Source: Arthrobacter sp. OY3WO11 (GTDB lineage: Bacteria > Actinomycetota > Actinomycetes > Actinomycetales > Micrococcaceae). From it: DNA of 64,000 bases. The stretch covers positions 124,001-188,000 of the forward strand of contig NZ_LWLP01000002.1 of NCBI RefSeq assembly GCF_001641125.1. Reading direction: 5' to 3'. Shown here in pieces: positions 62,500 through 64,000 of the stretch. The translations under genes were made by a program, and so were the position numbers. How positions within the stretch are numbered: position 1 is the first letter of the stretch; every line of letters begins with the position of its first letter. The notes under the pieces were generated by a model. It was given only the letters and a program-made list of their open reading frames with translations. It made no database searches and was not told where the DNA came from.

Positions 62500-63254
62500 T
62501 GACCGCAGATGACTTGGCGCGTGCGCTTGCGGATCTCATGACTCAAGTGAATACAACTAGGGGACTCGTTGGTAACGAGAAAAGCTTCACTGAGGGAAAA
62601 AAACGAAAAGTAGACTCGATTGTTGGTTCCGCACATGGGACCGGCAACATCCAACACCTGCGAGCTACGGCTGTCGAGTATCGAAAGGCATCCGACCAGG
62701 CTGGTGTCGCGCATGATTCACTGAGAATGGCGACGGACGCCCTCCTGGCATACTTGTCGGCAAATTTCCGCCAAAGCGGTGGCGGCGGTAACGGATCTGC
62801 AGCCGAATGGTCAGCTATCAACCCACTAGGCTTTGTACACACAGAGTTGTCCACGCGTGCGCAAAAAAGGGCTGCAATCAAGCATGCTCTTTTCGTTACA
62901 GCAAAGGCCTCTATTGCTGCAGTCAAGGTCGGGACCTTTGCCGGCGCTATCCTTGCAGGAGCGCCATTGCTAACTGCTTTTGGCCTTGTCGCTGGCATCA
63001 CTGCAGCAGGTATAGCTCTAGAAGCCCCGGCACTCGCAGCTTCGATGTACAAACACGTGCATGAGTTGAGGGAAAAATGGGTTAAAGGTTCTATCACACG
63101 TGATGAGATGAAAAAACAAATTGTTTCACGCGCAATAAGCGAGGGCAGTGAATTCGGCGCTGGCAAGATACCTTTGCTTGGAGAACCAATAGGACTAGCG
63201 CTGGACATCAAAACGTTAGTTAATCTTGTCAAAGATTTACGAGAGGTACCATAG
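62499..63254 (+). CDS. helical protein with a hydrophobic centre, possible substrate or effector
   Basis: This 251-residue protein has an N-terminal helical region (about residues 1-100, with a Gly-rich GGGGNG turn). A hydrophobic Ala/Gly-rich stretch (AGAILAGAPLLTAFGLVAGI, about 145-175) and a C-terminal helical end follow. Helical N-terminal halves occur in WXG100/LXG-type secreted proteins, but I see no WxG motif. It has no toxin motif I know. Its start lies one base inside the previous stop. Confidence 0.6.
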   Translation: MTADDLARALADLMTQVNTTRGLVGNEKSFTEGKKRKVDSIVGSAHGTGNIQHLRATAVEYRKASDQAGVAHDSLRMATDALLAYLSANFRQSGGGGNGSAAEWSAINPLGFVHTELSTRAQKRAAIKHALFVTAKASIAAVKVGTFAGAILAGAPLLTAFGLVAGITAAGIALEAPALAASMYKHVHELREKWVKGSITRDEMKKQIVSRAISEGSEFGAGKIPLLGEPIGLALDIKTLVNLVKDLREVP

Positions 63255-63616
63255 TGACAAATGAAGGTCCCGATGAAATTGAGCAATTGGTCTTGATGGC
63301 TATTAGCGCTGTCCAGTCAGGAAACCAGGCGGATATCTTGACTGCCTTTGAAGCTCTGGCCCCGCTTGAAACGGGAGATGTCATATCAGAGTTGTTTTTG
63401 TGGGTTGACGATCTCACCTCAGGGGTAGCTGAGGACTCTCTGTTGCAGGCTGCCGAGTTGCCCGTTCCACCGCGTACAACCGAAATGTTGAAGGCGGTGA
63501 CGGACCGGGACTTAGGTGGGCTCCAAGCTGCAGTCGGTTCCGACCAACTTGAGCAGGTTTTCGCTTCGCTGTTGGTACTTGTGGCAGCGTTAAGGGATGC
63601 TCGCAGCAGATTATGA
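63254..63616 (+). CDS. small acidic helical protein
   Basis: This 120-residue acidic protein (MTNEGPDEIEQLVLMAISAV…) appears all helical. Its GTG start overlaps the stop of the preceding gene. In toxin/immunity pairs a small acidic gene often follows the effector; here this is only a position-based idea. It is the last gene of the operon; the next gene is on the opposite strand. Confidence 0.6.
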   Translation: MTNEGPDEIEQLVLMAISAVQSGNQADILTAFEALAPLETGDVISELFLWVDDLTSGVAEDSLLQAAELPVPPRTTEMLKAVTDRDLGGLQAAVGSDQLEQVFASLLVLVAALRDARSRL

Positions 63617-63845
63617 CCGCCTGCTGCGAGGTCGTTGGCCAATTGTCCCTAGGAGTTGCTGTTGAGTAAGGTCCTCCCGAGTCGCACCCAAGTCCGAGCG
63701 TGGCACGACGGCCAGCCTCGGGGTGCCGGTGGGGCAGGTCCTTGCTGCAAGGAGGTTCGACATGAACCAGGACTATGTCGATTCCGTCTGCGTGACAGGG
63801 AGCTAATCCTTGTCACGTTGTCGGAAACGCAAAAGATGACCGACC

Positions 63846-64000
63846 TTATAGGCCGCCCTCGGCGAGGGGTGAGGTGAGCGGCTTGCTGAACTTCTTTTCT
63901 GGGTGCTTTTTGGACAGGAGTTTCCGGTTGAACTTGGTGACGCCAACAAGAGTTTTGTTCAGGAAGAGCACTGCAGAGTCGTCGTTGTAGACGATGTAGT
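63846..64000 (-). CDS. C-terminal end of a hypothetical protein, cut by the window edge
   Basis: The last 51 codons of a minus-strand gene are visible (YIVYNDDSAVLFLNKTLVGV, then a Lys-rich tail KKHPEKKFSKPLTSPLAEGG and a stop at 63846). A strand-rich piece followed by a basic tail gives no family. It converges on the Hsp70/FtsK operon, with 229 bases between. Confidence 0.55.
   Translation of the reverse strand, partial: YIVYNDDSAVLFLNKTLVGVTKFNRKLLSKKHPEKKFSKPLTSPLAEGGL

Noticed and set aside
63656..63877. A 73-codon plus-strand frame after the FtsK operon
   Set aside because: Arg/Gly-rich without motif, and it overlaps the end of a better supported minus-strand gene.

Overview
The window is high-GC DNA with an actinobacterial gene complement, and it reads as part of a large conjugative plasmid of an Arthrobacter-type (Micrococcaceae) host. 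This assignment is inference from gene families and from the combination of a prim-pol-like replication initiator, a parA-type partition locus with an iteron field, and an actinobacterial type IV secretion cluster. No rRNA, tRNA or CRISPR array was seen.

Layout. 0-5 kb: minus-strand plasmid maintenance genes (hypotheticals, a single-stranded DNA-binding protein with an unusual N-terminal extension, a glutaredoxin, a secreted protein), a DUF2188-like gene and the severed 3' part of a parB gene. 4.84-12.15 kb: a 7.3-kb element with two tyrosine recombinases and a PadR/ABC-transporter cargo; it sits exactly between the two parts of parB. 12.1-17.6 kb: the 5' part of parB, a dprA-like gene, a serine recombinase and three copies of a long non-coding leader, one of them split by an IS256-family element. 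17.7-20.5 kb: a dead IS30-family element carrying an IS3-family insertion. 20.5-24.7 kb: small genes, gene fragments, a lipoprotein and an alpha/beta hydrolase. 24.8-28.5 kb: a two-gene island (Mrr-like nuclease and SIR2-like protein) next to a serine resolvase, bounded by res-like sites. 28.9-34.5 kb: HAD dehalogenase, Old Yellow Enzyme and peroxiredoxin-like genes, a STAS-like protein with a decayed paralogue, and a TetR regulator.

34.9-39.8 kb is the plasmid core: a field of ATTCATGCATGAA-type palindromes, parA, a small partner and a prim-pol-like rep gene. 40.1-43.4 kb is a compact regulatory module (ImmA/IrrE-type metallopeptidase, seven-helix membrane protein, alpha/beta hydrolase, HTH regulator) flanked by two copies of the palindrome GAAACATGTTTC, placed just before the transfer genes. 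43.9-53.0 kb is the transfer cluster: cell-wall hydrolase, lipoprotein, ParA-like ATPase (frameshifted), a small pilin-like membrane protein, VirB8-like, VirB6/TrbL-like, SCO6880-like and VirB4-like proteins. No relaxase was recognised in the window.

53.0-63.6 kb: after a cysteine-rich, probably degenerate tyrosine recombinase on the opposite strand comes an eight-gene operon in which every junction overlaps by 1-4 bases: small membrane protein, GrpE-like, Hsp70-like, a TPR-like protein with a J-like N-terminus, a large FtsK/EccC-type ATPase, a coiled-coil membrane protein and two small helical proteins. I do not recognise this combination as a described system, and it is the leading candidate for something new here. 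The Mrr-SIR2 pair and the ImmA/HTH/membrane-protein/hydrolase module come next.
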